A stretch of DNA of 64,000 nt from assembly GCF_029633825.1 (NCBI RefSeq), contig NZ_CP090641.1:1364001-1428000 (forward strand), in the 5' to 3' direction. Below are positions 8,912-18,609 of the stretch, one piece after another. How positions within the stretch are numbered: position 1 is the first letter of the stretch; each line of letters starts with the position of its first letter. The translations under genes were made by a program, and so were the position numbers. The stretch is from Burkholderia contaminans. Its GTDB lineage: Bacteria > Pseudomonadota > Gammaproteobacteria > Burkholderiales > Burkholderiaceae. A model generated the notes under the pieces. That model was given only the letters and a program-made list of their open reading frames with translations, searched no databases and had not been told where the DNA came from.

Positions 8912-9763
8912 ATGAACATGCGAATCGAGCCTTCGGTGCTCGCGAACCCCGACCTGCAATTTGCGACGCTTTCGTCAGGCATCAGCCTGCCGTATGTCGA
9001 GCGGGGCAGCGGCGCGCCGATGGTGTTCGTGCACGGCTCGCTGTGCGACTACCGCTACTGGGATCCGCAGCTCGCCGCGCTGTCGGCCCACTACCGCTGC
9101 ATCGCGCCGAGCCTCAGCCACTACTGGCCGGCCGTCGAAGCAGGCATCCAGGACGAGTTCAGCTGGCAGAACCACGTCGACGAGCTCGCCGAATTCATCG
9201 ACGCGCTCGATCTCGGCCCCGTGCATCTGGTCGGCCACTCGCGCGGCGGCAGCGTCGCGTTCAACGTCGCGCGCCAGCATCCGCACCTCGTCGAATCGCT
9301 GACGCTCGCCGATCCGGGCGGCCCGCTGCAACAGCCGGGCGTGCGCGAAGCCGCGCTGCCGGCCGCTGCGATCGCGCTGCGCACGCAGGCCGTGAACCTG
9401 ATCGGGCAAGGCGAAGTGGAAGCCGGCCTCGAGATGTTCGTCGATTCCGTGAGCCTGCCGGGCGCGTGGAAGAAAAGCACGTCGCGCTTCCGCACGATGG
9501 CGATCGACAACGCGAGCACGCTGCCGAAGCAATTGCGCGACCCGCTGCCCGCGTATTCGCAGCACGCGGCCGGCGATATCGCATGCCGCACGCTGCTGAT
9601 CGACGGCCAGCGCAGCCCGAAAATGTTCCGCAACAACGTCGATACGCTGTCGCAGTGGATCGGGAATGCGCAACGGCAGACGGTTGCCGGCGCATCGCAC
9701 GGGATGAATGCGGCGAGCCCCGCCGTGTTCAACCGCTTCGTGCACGAGTTCGTCACCGCGTAA
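8912..9763 (+). CDS. alpha/beta hydrolase
   Basis: 283-residue serine hydrolase. FVHGS forms the oxyanion region, GHSRGG holds the nucleophile Ser, and GASHGM near the C-terminus holds the catalytic His. There is no signal peptide, so it acts in the cytoplasm. It stands alone between two terminators, so context says nothing about substrate. ATG 8912 is used; ATG 8918 is an equal alternative. Esterase, C-C hydrolase or dehalogenase-like activity cannot be told apart; the Ser nucleophile argues against a dehalogenase. Confidence 0.85.
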   Translation: MNMRIEPSVLANPDLQFATLSSGISLPYVERGSGAPMVFVHGSLCDYRYWDPQLAALSAHYRCIAPSLSHYWPAVEAGIQDEFSWQNHVDELAEFIDALDLGPVHLVGHSRGGSVAFNVARQHPHLVESLTLADPGGPLQQPGVREAALPAAAIALRTQAVNLIGQGEVEAGLEMFVDSVSLPGAWKKSTSRFRTMAIDNASTLPKQLRDPLPAYSQHAAGDIACRTLLIDGQRSPKMFRNNVDTLSQWIGNAQRQTVAGASHGMNAASPAVFNRFVHEFVTA

Positions 9764-9770
9764 GTGCTCC

Positions 9771-9792
9771 CGGGCGGCTTCTGAGCCGCCCG
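9771..9792 (+). terminator. rho-independent terminator after alpha/beta hydrolase
   Basis: Perfect 9-bp stem CGGGCGGCT/AGCCGCCCG with a TCTG loop, followed by TTCTCCTCGCTGTT. It starts 7 bp after the stop codon. Confidence 0.8.
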
Positions 9793-9909
9793 TTCTCCTC
9801 GCTGTTCAATGACGATGCGGATACGCGCCGCATCGCCGCTTCATCAACCGCCGTGCGTCACCGGCGCGTCCGTTCCGTCAATCTGCCTGCGCAATTCCGC
9901 GAGTGCGGC

Positions 9910-10353
9910 TTACCGCACTGCCGGCTCCGCCTTGCGCGTGACCGAATCCGGCAACCCGAACACGCTGTCGAACGCCCAGTTGTACGTGAACGTGAAGATC
10001 GGGAAGAACACGATCAGCACCGCGTCGTACAGGAACGCCTGCAGCAGCGATACGTCGAGCCACCACGCGATCAGCGGGATCAGGAACGTCACGAGCGCGA
10101 CCTGGAAGCCGATCGCATGCAGCACGCGGCGCCCGACCGTGCGCGTCGTCGCAGCACTACGCCGCTCCCACGCCTCGAACGCGAGGTTGTACAGGAAGTT
10201 GACGGTAACGCCCGTCGTCGAGATCATCACGCCCATCAGGCCGCTCGTCGCGACGCTCGCGCCGCTCAGCATGCCGAGCACCGACGATGCGATCAGGATG
10301 CCGAGCACCTCGAACATCACGACGTAGACTATGCGTCTCTTCCACCCTTGCAT
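9910..10353 (-). CDS. PACE-family (AceI-like) efflux transporter
   Basis: 147-residue membrane protein with four predicted TM helices arranged as two tandem pairs, as in the proteobacterial antimicrobial compound efflux family: RRIVYVVMFEVLGILIAS and LMGVMISTTGVTVNFLYNLAFEAWERR in the first pair, then a similar second pair with DAVLIVFFPIFTFTYNWAFD. The glutamate in the first helix (FEVLG) matches the conserved functional acidic residue. Family members export biocides such as chlorhexidine, or polyamines. The start at 10353 has AAGGTGG upstream. A LysR regulator is divergent 100 bp away, the arrangement seen for aceI/aceR, so that regulator probably controls it. Confidence 0.88.
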   Translation of the reverse strand: MQGWKRRIVYVVMFEVLGILIASSVLGMLSGASVATSGLMGVMISTTGVTVNFLYNLAFEAWERRSAATTRTVGRRVLHAIGFQVALVTFLIPLIAWWLDVSLLQAFLYDAVLIVFFPIFTFTYNWAFDSVFGLPDSVTRKAEPAVR

Positions 10354-10453
10354 GACCATCCACCTTCTGTCGAACAAGGTGGCGAGACTATCAGCGGGTA
10401 GCGTGTCCGCAAAAGTCAGGTCCTTTCAATTTTTCTGACAGGAGGCTCGGCGC

Positions 10454-11344
10454 ATGCTGACCAGCGACCACATCGACATGCTGCTGACCGTCATCGACAA
10501 AGGCTCGTTTTCCGCCGCCGCGCGGGCGCTCGGCCGCACGCCGTCGGCAATCAGCATGGCGATCGCGAACCTCGAGGCCGAACTCGATCTCGTGCTGTTC
10601 GATCGCGGCACGCGCGAACCGACGCCAACCGCCGCGATGATCGCGCTGCTGCCCGATGCGCGCTCGATCGCCGAGCAGTTGCAGGTACTGCGCGCCCATG
10701 CACAACACCTGTCGGAAGGTGTCGAAGACACGTTGCGGCTCGGCGTCGCGGCCGAAATCGACCCGGCGCCCGTCGCTCGCGCACTGACAGCGGTCGCCGA
10801 AAAGTATCCGGCGCTTGCAATCAGCGTCGTCACGGCGCCGCAAGACGCGATCGTCGACGCGCTGCATCGCACCGCCGTCGATCTCTGCGTGGCGTACTGC
10901 GGGCTCGACCTTCATCCGCAGGAGCAGATTCATGCGCTGTGGACCGAGACGCTCATCGCAGTCGCCGCGCCGAACCATCCGGCGATCGCCGAAGGCGCGC
11001 GACCCGAAGCGATCGAGCGGTTGTCGGGCTTTCGGCAGATCGTGATCGCCGATCCCGAGCGGCCGCTGACCGACGTGCGGCCGTTGATCGGCAATCGCAC
11101 GTGGAAGGTGACCGACATGGCCACCGCGATCGCACTCGTCAAGGCCGGACATGGCTGGGCGAATTTGCCGGCCTCCGTGATCGGCCGATACGTTGCAGAC
11201 GGCGAACTCGCGCCGCTCGTGTTCGCGAACATCCGCAACGGGCTGTCGTTGCCCGTGTATCTGCGCCGGCCGAAGCATACGGGGCTCGGCAAGGCCGCGA
11301 GCGAGCTGGTGCGGGCACTGCGGGTGGAACGCGACGACGCCTGA
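10454..11344 (+). CDS. LysR-family regulator divergent from the PACE efflux gene
   Basis: 296 residues. The N-terminal winged HTH is clear (DMLLTVIDKGSFSAAARALGRTPSAISMAIANLE), followed by a periplasmic-binding-like effector domain. It is preceded by ACAGGAGG and transcribed away from the PACE gene, so both promoters share 10354-10453. By analogy with AceR it likely activates the efflux gene in response to its substrate; this is inference from gene order. Confidence 0.88.
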   Translation: MLTSDHIDMLLTVIDKGSFSAAARALGRTPSAISMAIANLEAELDLVLFDRGTREPTPTAAMIALLPDARSIAEQLQVLRAHAQHLSEGVEDTLRLGVAAEIDPAPVARALTAVAEKYPALAISVVTAPQDAIVDALHRTAVDLCVAYCGLDLHPQEQIHALWTETLIAVAAPNHPAIAEGARPEAIERLSGFRQIVIADPERPLTDVRPLIGNRTWKVTDMATAIALVKAGHGWANLPASVIGRYVADGELAPLVFANIRNGLSLPVYLRRPKHTGLGKAASELVRALRVERDDA

Positions 11345-11367
11345 GCAGAACCGCCGGCGGCGGCACG

Positions 11368-12342
11368 CTATCGCCTGCGCTTCGCCTTCGTCGCGCGAGG
11401 CGGTTTCCCGGTCGCACTGCGACGCGTCGCCGCCCCCGCGAACATCGTCATGTCGCGCAGCAGGCAGTTCAGCAACGTATCGGCCGCGACGCCAAGCGGC
11501 CGCCCCACCTTCACGAGCAGCCGCGCTTTCGCGGAATCGAACAACGGATGCGCGATCGGCAGCGCGACGAGTTCGCCGCTCTCCAGTTCGCGATAGGCCG
11601 CAAACGCGCCGATCAGCGTGATCCCGTCGTGGCGCTTCACGAAATGGCGCAACACCGCGAGGGAATTGGTCGTCAGCGTCGGCCGGATCGGCAGGTTCTC
11701 CGTGTAGGCGAGCATCTGCGCGACCTGACCGAGGCCGAACGCCGGCGGCATCAGCGCGAGCGGATATTCGCCGAGTTCGTGCGCGCGCACCGCGCCGCCC
11801 CGCACCGCGAGCGGATGGCCGGCATGAACGAGCGCCACCACCGGCTGCGACGACGTGGCGAGATATTCGATCTCCGCATGGGCCGGCGGGTTGTACGCAA
11901 GCCCGATGTGCGCGCGGCTCTCCGCCACTTCCTGCAGCACGTTGTTGACCGGCAGGACGTCGACGATCACGTCGAGCTTCGGATAACGCATGCAGAAATC
12001 GGTGAGCACCTCGTCCATCAGCACGTCGACATAACCCTCGCTGGTGACGATGCGCACGTGGCCGGATTGCAGCCGCCGCAGTGCCTGCAGGCGCTCCTCG
12101 AACAATTCCTGCTGCGAGCGGCACCCGCGCCAGTACTCGAGCAGATGCGCGGCTGCCTCGGTCGGCTGCACGCCGCGCGCCTGCCGCTCGAACAGCTCGA
12201 CGCCGATCTCCTCCTCGAGCAGACGGATCTGCCGTGTGATCACGGACGGCGCGGTGTTGATGCTGTCGGCCGCGCCGCGGATGGAGCCGTGGGTCAGCAC
12301 CTCATGGAAGTAGCGCAGGCGGCGCTGGTTGAGTTCGCGCAT
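11368..12342 (-). CDS. LysR-family regulator divergent from MFS/M81 genes
   Basis: 324 residues starting [20 protein letters not shown], with the [28 protein letters not shown], a substrate-binding-like domain and a basic tail rich in Arg/Lys. It is transcribed away from the MFS permease at 12504, with a 161-bp shared control region. It probably regulates that permease and the M81 hydrolase. Upstream in-frame methionines exist, but MREL is the normal family start. Confidence 0.88.
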   Translation of the reverse strand: MRELNQRRLRYFHEVLTHGSIRGAADSINTAPSVITRQIRLLEEEIGVELFERQARGVQPTEAAAHLLEYWRGCRSQQELFEERLQALRRLQSGHVRIVTSEGYVDVLMDEVLTDFCMRYPKLDVIVDVLPVNNVLQEVAESRAHIGLAYNPPAHAEIEYLATSSQPVVALVHAGHPLAVRGGAVRAHELGEYPLALMPPAFGLGQVAQMLAYTENLPIRPTLTTNSLAVLRHFVKRHDGITLIGAFAAYRELESGELVALPIAHPLFDSAKARLLVKVGRPLGVAADTLLNCLLRDMTMFAGAATRRSATGKPPRATKAKRRR

Positions 12343-12503
12343 GGCGTGTCCGGTCAGCGTGACGTGTGCGTGGCGATGGGGCGATCGTTGCCCGGTGAGC
12401 AACATTAGATCACTTAAGTTGCTATTGCTGTGCTTTTTCGGCGCTCCGACGATGCGGCAATCGGAACCCATCCCGCAACACGCTCACGCCACCGGAGAAA
12501 GAC

Positions 12504-13808
12504 ATGTCCGCCGTCCCGTCCTCCCGCCATACGGTTGCGCACGACAGCGCGCCGGTGCAGGCGCTGTACCGCAAACTGAACTGGCGCCTGCTGCCGCTGC
12601 TGTTGCTCTGCTATACGTTCGCGTATCTGGATCGCGTCAACATCGGCTTCGCGAAGCTCCACATGCAAAGCGCGCTCGGCTTCTCCGACGCGGCCTACGG
12701 CCTCGGCGCGGGCATTTTCTTCCTCGGCTACGTGCTGTTCGAGATTCCGAGCAACCTGATGCTGCCCCGGATCGGCGCGCGCAAGACCATCAGCCGGATC
12801 ATGGTGCTGTGGGGGCTGACATCCGCCGCGATGATGTTCGTGCACGACACCACGTCGTTCTACGTGCTGCGCTTCCTGCTCGGCGTGTTCGAAGCCGGCT
12901 TCGCGCCGGGCATGATCTTCTACCTGACCTATTGGTACGGCCCGCGGCGCATGGCCGGCGTGATGGCCGTCGTGATGCTGGCCGGGCCGATCGGCGGCAT
13001 CGTCGGCTCGCCGCTGTCGACCTGGCTGATGACCGCCCTCGACGGCACGCACGGGCTGGCCGGCTGGCAGTGGATGTTCGTCGTCGAAGGCCTGCCGTGC
13101 GCGTTGCTCGGCCTGTTCGTCCTCAAGGTGCTGGCCGACCGGCCCGCCGATGCCGCGTGGCTGACCGACGACGAAAAAAGCCTGCTCGCGTCCGAACTGC
13201 ACCCGCCGTCGTCCGGCCACCAGGCGTTCGGGCAGGCGGCGCGCGACCCGCGCGTCTACCTGCTGGCCTTCGCCTACTTCACGATGATCTGCGGGATCTA
13301 CGCGGTCAGCTTCTGGCTGCCGTCGATCCTCAAGGCGAACGGCGTGACCGACACGATGCAGATCGGCTTCTACTCGATGATTCCGTATATCGCCGCCGCA
13401 GGCGCGATGCTCGCGATCGGCCGTCGCTCGGATCGACTCGGCGAACGCCGGCTGCACAGCGCGGTGTCGGCGCTGATCGGCGCGGCCGCGCTGGCCGCCG
13501 CGACCTTCTCCGACGGCAACCTCGCGATATCGCTCGTCTGCATGACGATCGCGACGGCGCTGACGTGGGCGGCCTACACCGTGTTCTGGGCGATCCCGTC
13601 GCAATACCTGACGGGTAACGCGGCCGCCGGCGGCATCGCGCTCATCAACACGATCGGCCTGATCGGCGGCTTCCTCAGCCCGACCGTCATCGGCGAGATC
13701 CGCACCGCGACCGGCAGCATGCAGGCCGGGTTGCTGGTGATCGTCGCACTGATGGTCGCAGGCGCCGCGACGCTGATCATGAACCGCCTGCCGGTCGCGA
13801 CGCGCTGA
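12504..13808 (+). CDS. MFS transporter, anion:cation symporter (ACS) type
   Basis: 434-residue 12-TM permease. The N-terminal text YRKLNWRLLPLLLLCYTFAYLDRVNIGFAK and the later GYVLFEIPSNLMLPRIGARK are typical of the ACS family, which takes up organic anions such as hexuronates, phthalate or tartrate. CGGAGAAAG lies before the ATG. The next gene, 100 bp downstream, is an M81 hydrolase, so the imported compound may be its substrate. Confidence 0.9.
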   Translation: MSAVPSSRHTVAHDSAPVQALYRKLNWRLLPLLLLCYTFAYLDRVNIGFAKLHMQSALGFSDAAYGLGAGIFFLGYVLFEIPSNLMLPRIGARKTISRIMVLWGLTSAAMMFVHDTTSFYVLRFLLGVFEAGFAPGMIFYLTYWYGPRRMAGVMAVVMLAGPIGGIVGSPLSTWLMTALDGTHGLAGWQWMFVVEGLPCALLGLFVLKVLADRPADAAWLTDDEKSLLASELHPPSSGHQAFGQAARDPRVYLLAFAYFTMICGIYAVSFWLPSILKANGVTDTMQIGFYSMIPYIAAAGAMLAIGRRSDRLGERRLHSAVSALIGAAALAAATFSDGNLAISLVCMTIATALTWAAYTVFWAIPSQYLTGNAAAGGIALINTIGLIGGFLSPTVIGEIRTATGSMQAGLLVIVALMVAGAATLIMNRLPVATR

Positions 13809-13908
13809 TACGGCGCATCGCCCCAGTTACCCCATACGGCGCCGTACGGCCGGCTCCTGCCGATAGCCGCGCGCCGCCTGCACCGACCGTTTTCCAGGAA
13901 TCAGACTC

Positions 13909-15402
13909 ATGACCACACGCATCCTGATTGCCGGTTTCCAGCATGAAACCAACACCTTCGCGCCGACCAAGGCCGCCTATGCGAACTTCGAACGCGGCGA
14001 AGGCTTTCCCGCCATGGCGCGCGGCGCGGACGTGCTTGCGCTGCGCGACGTCAACATTCCGGCAGGGGGCTTCATCAATGCAGCGGCACGGCACGGCTGG
14101 GCGTTGCAGCCAGTGATCTGGGCAGGCGCGAGCCCGTCGGCGCATGTCACCGAGGATGCGTTCGAACGGATCGCCGGCGAGATTGTCGACGCGGCGCGGC
14201 GCGGCGGCTTCGATGCGGTGTATCTCGACCTGCACGGCGCGATGGTCGCCGAGCATACCGACGACGGCGAAGGAACCCTGCTCGAACGCGTACGCCACGC
14301 GGTCGGCCCGGCCGTGCCGGTGGTCGCGTCGCTCGACCTGCACGCGAACGTCACCGAACGGATGTTGAGCTGCGCCGACGCGCTGGTCGCCTTTCGGACG
14401 TACCCGCACGTGGACATGGCCGAGACCGGCGAGCGCACGGCCGTGCTGCTCGAACGCCTCCTCGCGGGCGGCGACCCGTTACGTCGCGCCGCACGGCGGC
14501 TGCCGTTCCTGATCCCGATCAACGGAATGTGCACGCTGCTCGATCCCGCGCGCGAGATGTACGCGTGCCTCGCGGCGCTGGAGACGGACGGCGTCGCATC
14601 GCTGTCGTTCGCGCCGGGTTTTCCGGCAGCGGATTTCCCCGAGTGCGGGCCGGTGGTCTGGGGCTATGGCGACGCCGGCGCAGTCGACGCGGCCGTGCAG
14701 GCGCTGTACGACAAGATGCTGGCCGACGAAGCGCAGTGGCAAGTCCCGTTCCTGTCGCCCGACGACGCGGTGCGCGAAGCCATGCGGCTCGCGGAAGGCG
14801 CGAGCCGGCCCGTCGTGATCGCCGACACGCAGGACAACCCGGGGGCGGGTGGCGATTCCAATACGACCGGCCTGCTGCGCGCGTTGCTGCGCAACGGCGC
14901 GCAAGACGCAGCGCTCGGCCTGCTATGGGATCCGGCCGCAGCGGCGGCGGCGGCGCGGGCCGGTGTCGGTGCGCGCATCGAACTGTCGCTCGGCGGCTCC
15001 GGCGTACCCGGCGACGAGCCGCTTCGCGGACACTTCGAGGTCGTCGCGGTATCGGACGGCGTGTGCCGCTACGACGGGCCGATGATGAACGGCATGCTGG
15101 CCGACGTCGGGCCGGTCGCCTGCCTGAAGATCGACGGCGTGCGGATCGTCGTCAGTGGCGGCAAGGCGCAGATGCTCGATCGCAATCTGTACCGCGTGGG
15201 CGGCATCGATCCGGAAGCGATGAAAATCCTCGTCAACAAGAGTTCGGTGCATTTCCGCGCCGACTTCCAGGGCATCGCGCACGCCATCCTGATCGCGAAG
15301 GCGCCGGGACCGATGCAAGCCGACCCGGCCGACCTGCCGTGGACGCGGCTCGCGCGCGGCATCCGAACGAGGCCGATGGGCGACGCGTTCGCGGGCGCGT
15401 GA
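13909..15402 (+). CDS. M81-family metallopeptidase (MlrC-like)
   Basis: 497 residues. The start TRILIAGFQHETNTFAPTKA, the central DLHGAMVAEHTDDGEGTLLERVR and the C-terminal DTQDNPGAGGDSNTTGLL are the characteristic segments of the MlrC / DUF1485 family, named for the microcystin-degradation enzyme MlrC. Acidic and His residues in these motifs are expected zinc ligands. Most family members are not linked to microcystin; here the neighbours suggest hydrolysis of a peptide-like or amide compound imported by the MFS permease. No signal peptide is present. Confidence 0.88.
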   Translation: MTTRILIAGFQHETNTFAPTKAAYANFERGEGFPAMARGADVLALRDVNIPAGGFINAAARHGWALQPVIWAGASPSAHVTEDAFERIAGEIVDAARRGGFDAVYLDLHGAMVAEHTDDGEGTLLERVRHAVGPAVPVVASLDLHANVTERMLSCADALVAFRTYPHVDMAETGERTAVLLERLLAGGDPLRRAARRLPFLIPINGMCTLLDPAREMYACLAALETDGVASLSFAPGFPAADFPECGPVVWGYGDAGAVDAAVQALYDKMLADEAQWQVPFLSPDDAVREAMRLAEGASRPVVIADTQDNPGAGGDSNTTGLLRALLRNGAQDAALGLLWDPAAAAAAARAGVGARIELSLGGSGVPGDEPLRGHFEVVAVSDGVCRYDGPMMNGMLADVGPVACLKIDGVRIVVSGGKAQMLDRNLYRVGGIDPEAMKILVNKSSVHFRADFQGIAHAILIAKAPGPMQADPADLPWTRLARGIRTRPMGDAFAGA

Positions 15403-15595
15403 CGCGTGCATGTCCAGACGGACGGACACGTGTCACACCCGCGTATCCGGCACCGCAGTCAAAGGCCCCGTTCCGTCCCGGGTCCTGCGGGCGGCAGTGC
15501 CTGACCGGCGCGGACGGCGTCCGCACCGCTGGAAGGTGCCGGCACGGATTGACCATTAGTTGCAACATGGCGATGTGCGACATCCCTCCATCAAA

Positions 15596-15613
15596 GGGGC
15601 ATTGCAATGCCCC
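15596..15613. repeat. 18-bp perfect palindrome between convergent genes
   Basis: GGGGCATTGCAATGCCCC is perfectly self-complementary. It lies between the ends of the M81 gene and the minus-strand TehA-like gene. On the minus strand it is followed by TTT, so it may act as a weak terminator; as a hairpin the loop would have to open the central bases. Nothing else stands out in 15403-15639. Confidence 0.4.
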
Positions 15614-15639
15614 CTTGCCCGCCTCCCCCACCGATACAT

Positions 15640-16641
15640 TCACGTGCTGAGTGTCCGCAACTCTCCACGCGCAATGCCCCAGGCGGTGCGCAGGAACAAG
15701 GCCGCAATCACGAGACTGGCCAATCCGAGCAGCACGGCAGCAATGGCATCCGCCGACGGGTGTTGCGCGAAGCCCGCATATTTCAGCGCCGCCACGGCAG
15801 ACGCCGCCAGCGGAAAACTGACGGCCCACCACGACACGCGAAACGGGCAGCAACGGCCCAGATGCCACAGGCGTGTGACGAGCACGGCCAGCACGAAAAG
15901 CATCACCATGTAGAGGCCCGTGGCGAAATCGTCGATCACGCCCGTGGTGGCCACGTAGGCCGAAAATCCGACCGCGAATGGCGCGCACAGGATCAGAAGC
16001 GATGGCCGCATCGCATCGGGAAAGGGTTCGGCGAACATCAGGCGCGACACGATCATCGTGAACAACGGCACCGCGAAAAACAGGCCGACCGCTGTCCCGA
16101 ATGCCATCAATCCGTGCATGCCGTGCGCCCAGCCCAGCGCGGGTGCAGCCAGCGGAATATCGAGCATGCCGACGACGGGAACGATCCAGGCCGGCGTTGC
16201 ATGTTCGGGCTGCTGTCGTACGCTGATCCAGCGCATGACCATCCACCACGCGAGCAGCGTCATGCCCGCGACACCGATACACCAGAGAACACGCGCCAGC
16301 AGCAGATGCTGGTCCACCAGCAACAGCGGGATCAACAGAAGACTGATCATCGGCGCGCCGAACATGTTGCCTGCGATCGGATGCGCGAATTCCGCGCGCA
16401 CCCGGTCGGGATGAATCGCCAGCTTCGCAAGATAGGCGGCGGCGAGCACCACGAATACAGCCAGCGCGATCGCGCCGACCACCTGTGCCACCCACGATGG
16501 CGCGCCGAAATGAACCTGTGCGAGCCGCCAGGCGACGGCCAGTCCGGTCAGCCCCATCACCGAACCGAACAGGGCGATGGGCAAATGGGCGAGCGTACTG
16601 CCCGAATCCAGGGCGGTGGAGGTGGGTACGGCGGTCATCAT
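15640..16641 (-). CDS. TehA/SLAC1-family (tellurite-resistance/dicarboxylate) transporter
   Basis: 333-residue integral membrane protein with about ten TM helices. Segments such as HLPIALFGSVMGLTGLAVAWR, HPIAGNMFGAPMISLLL and WWAVSFPLAASAVAALKYA match the TDT/SLAC1 anion channel fold (TehA, Mae1). The start at 16641 has GGGAGA 6 bp upstream; a second ATG follows at once at 16638. It is monocistronic. Transport of an anion such as a dicarboxylate, sulfite or chloride is possible; tellurite resistance should not be assumed. Confidence 0.88.
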   Translation of the reverse strand: MMTAVPTSTALDSGSTLAHLPIALFGSVMGLTGLAVAWRLAQVHFGAPSWVAQVVGAIALAVFVVLAAAYLAKLAIHPDRVRAEFAHPIAGNMFGAPMISLLLIPLLLVDQHLLLARVLWCIGVAGMTLLAWWMVMRWISVRQQPEHATPAWIVPVVGMLDIPLAAPALGWAHGMHGLMAFGTAVGLFFAVPLFTMIVSRLMFAEPFPDAMRPSLLILCAPFAVGFSAYVATTGVIDDFATGLYMVMLFVLAVLVTRLWHLGRCCPFRVSWWAVSFPLAASAVAALKYAGFAQHPSADAIAAVLLGLASLVIAALFLRTAWGIARGELRTLST

Positions 16642-16964
16642 CGTGTTCTCCCGGAAAAAACGATCGACTCGGCTTGCGCGCCAGGCGCGGCAACCGCATC
16701 CCCGACACGCACGAAACAAGTCATGGCGCGAATCATTCGGTGAATGCGACAGGTGTTCCGGTTCGACATGATGTCCTTGAGCGGCGGTCGTGACAGAGTC
16801 GCTAGTATGCGCAGCGCGTCGATATCTTTTGCGCTATTCCGTCTTGATATTTAGCGAATTCGTCTCATGGATGCGCGATCACGACAGGCCGCGTCAGCGC
16901 AGCCCCATGAGCGATATCGGCATGACCGTGGGCGCGACCGGTCCGAAGCGACGTCCGGAACGAT
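16642..16964. other. intergenic stretch without a gene
   Basis: It contains the promoter region of the TehA-like gene, including a more AT-rich patch around 16825-16860. No open frame with coding-like sequence or a ribosome site was seen. Confidence 0.6.
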
Positions 16965-16998
16965 AAAAAAAACCCGATCCGCGTCGCCACGGATCGGG
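16965..16998 (-). terminator. strong rho-independent terminator of the RND pump operon
   Basis: Read on the minus strand, CCCGATCCG pairs with CGGATCGGG across an 8-nt loop and is followed by eight T residues. It lies about 60 bp after the stop of the outer-membrane gene. Confidence 0.92.
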
Positions 16999-17057
16999 GT
17001 TGTTCAGGCCGCGCTGGCAGCGGCGGCCCGACACGGGCCGTCATGCGCGTCGAATCG

Positions 17058-18599
17058 TCAACGCGCAGCGACCTCCGCCTTGCCCGTCGTCGCATCGCCG
17101 ACCGCGGCCGCCGCCGGCGCCGCCCCCCATCCGCCGCCCAGCGCGCGGATCAGGTTCACGGTCGACACGGCCTGCGCGCCGGTCAACTGGTTCGACTGCA
17201 ACTGCGACTGCAGCACCGAGCGCTCGCTGTCGATCACGTCGAGATACGCGACCTCGCCTTCCTGGTACTGCGTGCGCGACAGCGTCGCCGCGCGCCGCGA
17301 CGCGTTGACGGCCGCATCCTGCGCGCGGATCTGGTCGTCGAGCAGGCGCAGGTCGGCGAGATTGTCCTCGACCTCGCGGAACGCGACGAGCACCTGCTGC
17401 CGGTAGTTCGCGACCTGCTCGTCGTACTGCGCGCGCGCCTGCTGCACGCCCGCCGCACGACGCCCACCGTCGAACAGCGGCAGCGTCAGCGCGGTGCCGG
17501 CGAACGGGCCGAGCAGGAACGTGCGGCTCGACCACAGGAACAGGTTGCCGAGCGTCGACGCTTCATACCCGAACGCACCCGTGATATCGAGCTTCGGGAA
17601 GTACGCCGACTTCGCGAGGCCGATCCGCGCGTTCGCGGCCGCCATCGCGCGCTCGGCCGCCGACACGTCCGGGCGCCGTTCGAGCAGCGCGGACGGCAGG
17701 CCCGGCGGCACCTTCACCGCGACCGGCACGATCGGCGTTTCCTTGAACGCGAAATCCGCAGGCGCCTTGCCGAGCAGGATCGCGAGCGCATGCTCGGACG
17801 CCGCGCGCCGGCGCGCGACGCCAACTGCATCGGCCTGCGCGGTCGCCAGCTCGTTCTTCGCGCGCGACACGTCGAGCTCGCTGATGTCGCCTTCGTTGAA
17901 GCGGCGCTGCACGAGCTTCAGTGCCTGCTCGCGCAGCTCCACCGTGCGGCGGTACAGGTCCTGGTCGGAATCGAGCTGACGCAGCTCGAAGTAGTTCTGC
18001 GCGACGTCCGCCTGCAGCGCGAGCTGCACCGAACGGAACAGCGCCTCGCTCTGCGCCTGGTCGGCACGCGATGCCTCGACGTTGCGGCCGACGCGGCCGA
18101 ACAGGTCGGCTTCATACGACACCGTACCCTGCGCACGCCACAGCGTCGCATTGGTCGGGCCCGTGCCCTGCGGCTGGAACTGCGACGCCGACGACAGCCC
18201 CTCGCGCGTCGGCCCGAAACCGGCGCCGATCTGCGGGAACCACTGCGAGCGCGCGGTCCGGGTAGCCGCCCGCGCTTCCTCGACCCGCGCGGCCGCGGCC
18301 TTCAGGTTCTGGTTCGCGGCGAGCGCCTGCGTCTCGAGCGAATCGAGCACCGGGTCGCCGAACACCTTCCACCATTCGCCGCGATGCGCGTCGTCCGCCG
18401 GCTCGGCCGTCTTCCACGTGCCGGCCTGCTCGCCGGCGGCGAGCGTCGGCGCTTCCTTGAACGCCGTCGGCGTCGACACATCCGGGCGCTTGTAGTCAGG
18501 CCCCACCGCGCACGCGGCGAGCAGCGTCGCGAGCAGGGTGCTCGCGGCCGCCACCTTCGCGAAGCGCATCAGGCCGTTCGTGTTGTGCAAGTTATTCAT
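17058..18599 (-). CDS. opcM: RND efflux outer-membrane lipoprotein (OpcM/OprC-like)
   Basis: 513-residue TolC-like channel of the NodT/OprM family, completing the tripartite drug pump across the outer membrane. The signal peptide ends in LLAAC, with the lipid-attachment Cys at residue 30, followed by AVGPDYKRPDV, the standard start of this family. Two OEP repeats with long Ala/Gln-rich helices follow (VEEARAATRTARSQWFPQIG; later QARAQYDEQVANYRQQVLVA). The gene begins 10 bp after ceoB, is last in the operon and is followed by a strong terminator. The symbol is assigned from gene order llpE-ceoA-ceoB-opcM and family. Confidence 0.9.
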   Translation of the reverse strand: MNNLHNTNGLMRFAKVAAASTLLATLLAACAVGPDYKRPDVSTPTAFKEAPTLAAGEQAGTWKTAEPADDAHRGEWWKVFGDPVLDSLETQALAANQNLKAAAARVEEARAATRTARSQWFPQIGAGFGPTREGLSSASQFQPQGTGPTNATLWRAQGTVSYEADLFGRVGRNVEASRADQAQSEALFRSVQLALQADVAQNYFELRQLDSDQDLYRRTVELREQALKLVQRRFNEGDISELDVSRAKNELATAQADAVGVARRRAASEHALAILLGKAPADFAFKETPIVPVAVKVPPGLPSALLERRPDVSAAERAMAAANARIGLAKSAYFPKLDITGAFGYEASTLGNLFLWSSRTFLLGPFAGTALTLPLFDGGRRAAGVQQARAQYDEQVANYRQQVLVAFREVEDNLADLRLLDDQIRAQDAAVNASRRAATLSRTQYQEGEVAYLDVIDSERSVLQSQLQSNQLTGAQAVSTVNLIRALGGGWGAAPAAAAVGDATTGKAEVAAR

Positions 18600-18609
18600 C
18601 TTCCTGTCC

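Noticed and set aside
16865..17095. Short minus-strand frame between the TehA-like gene and opcM
   Set aside because: It spans the strong terminator at 16965-16998 and has no coding character.
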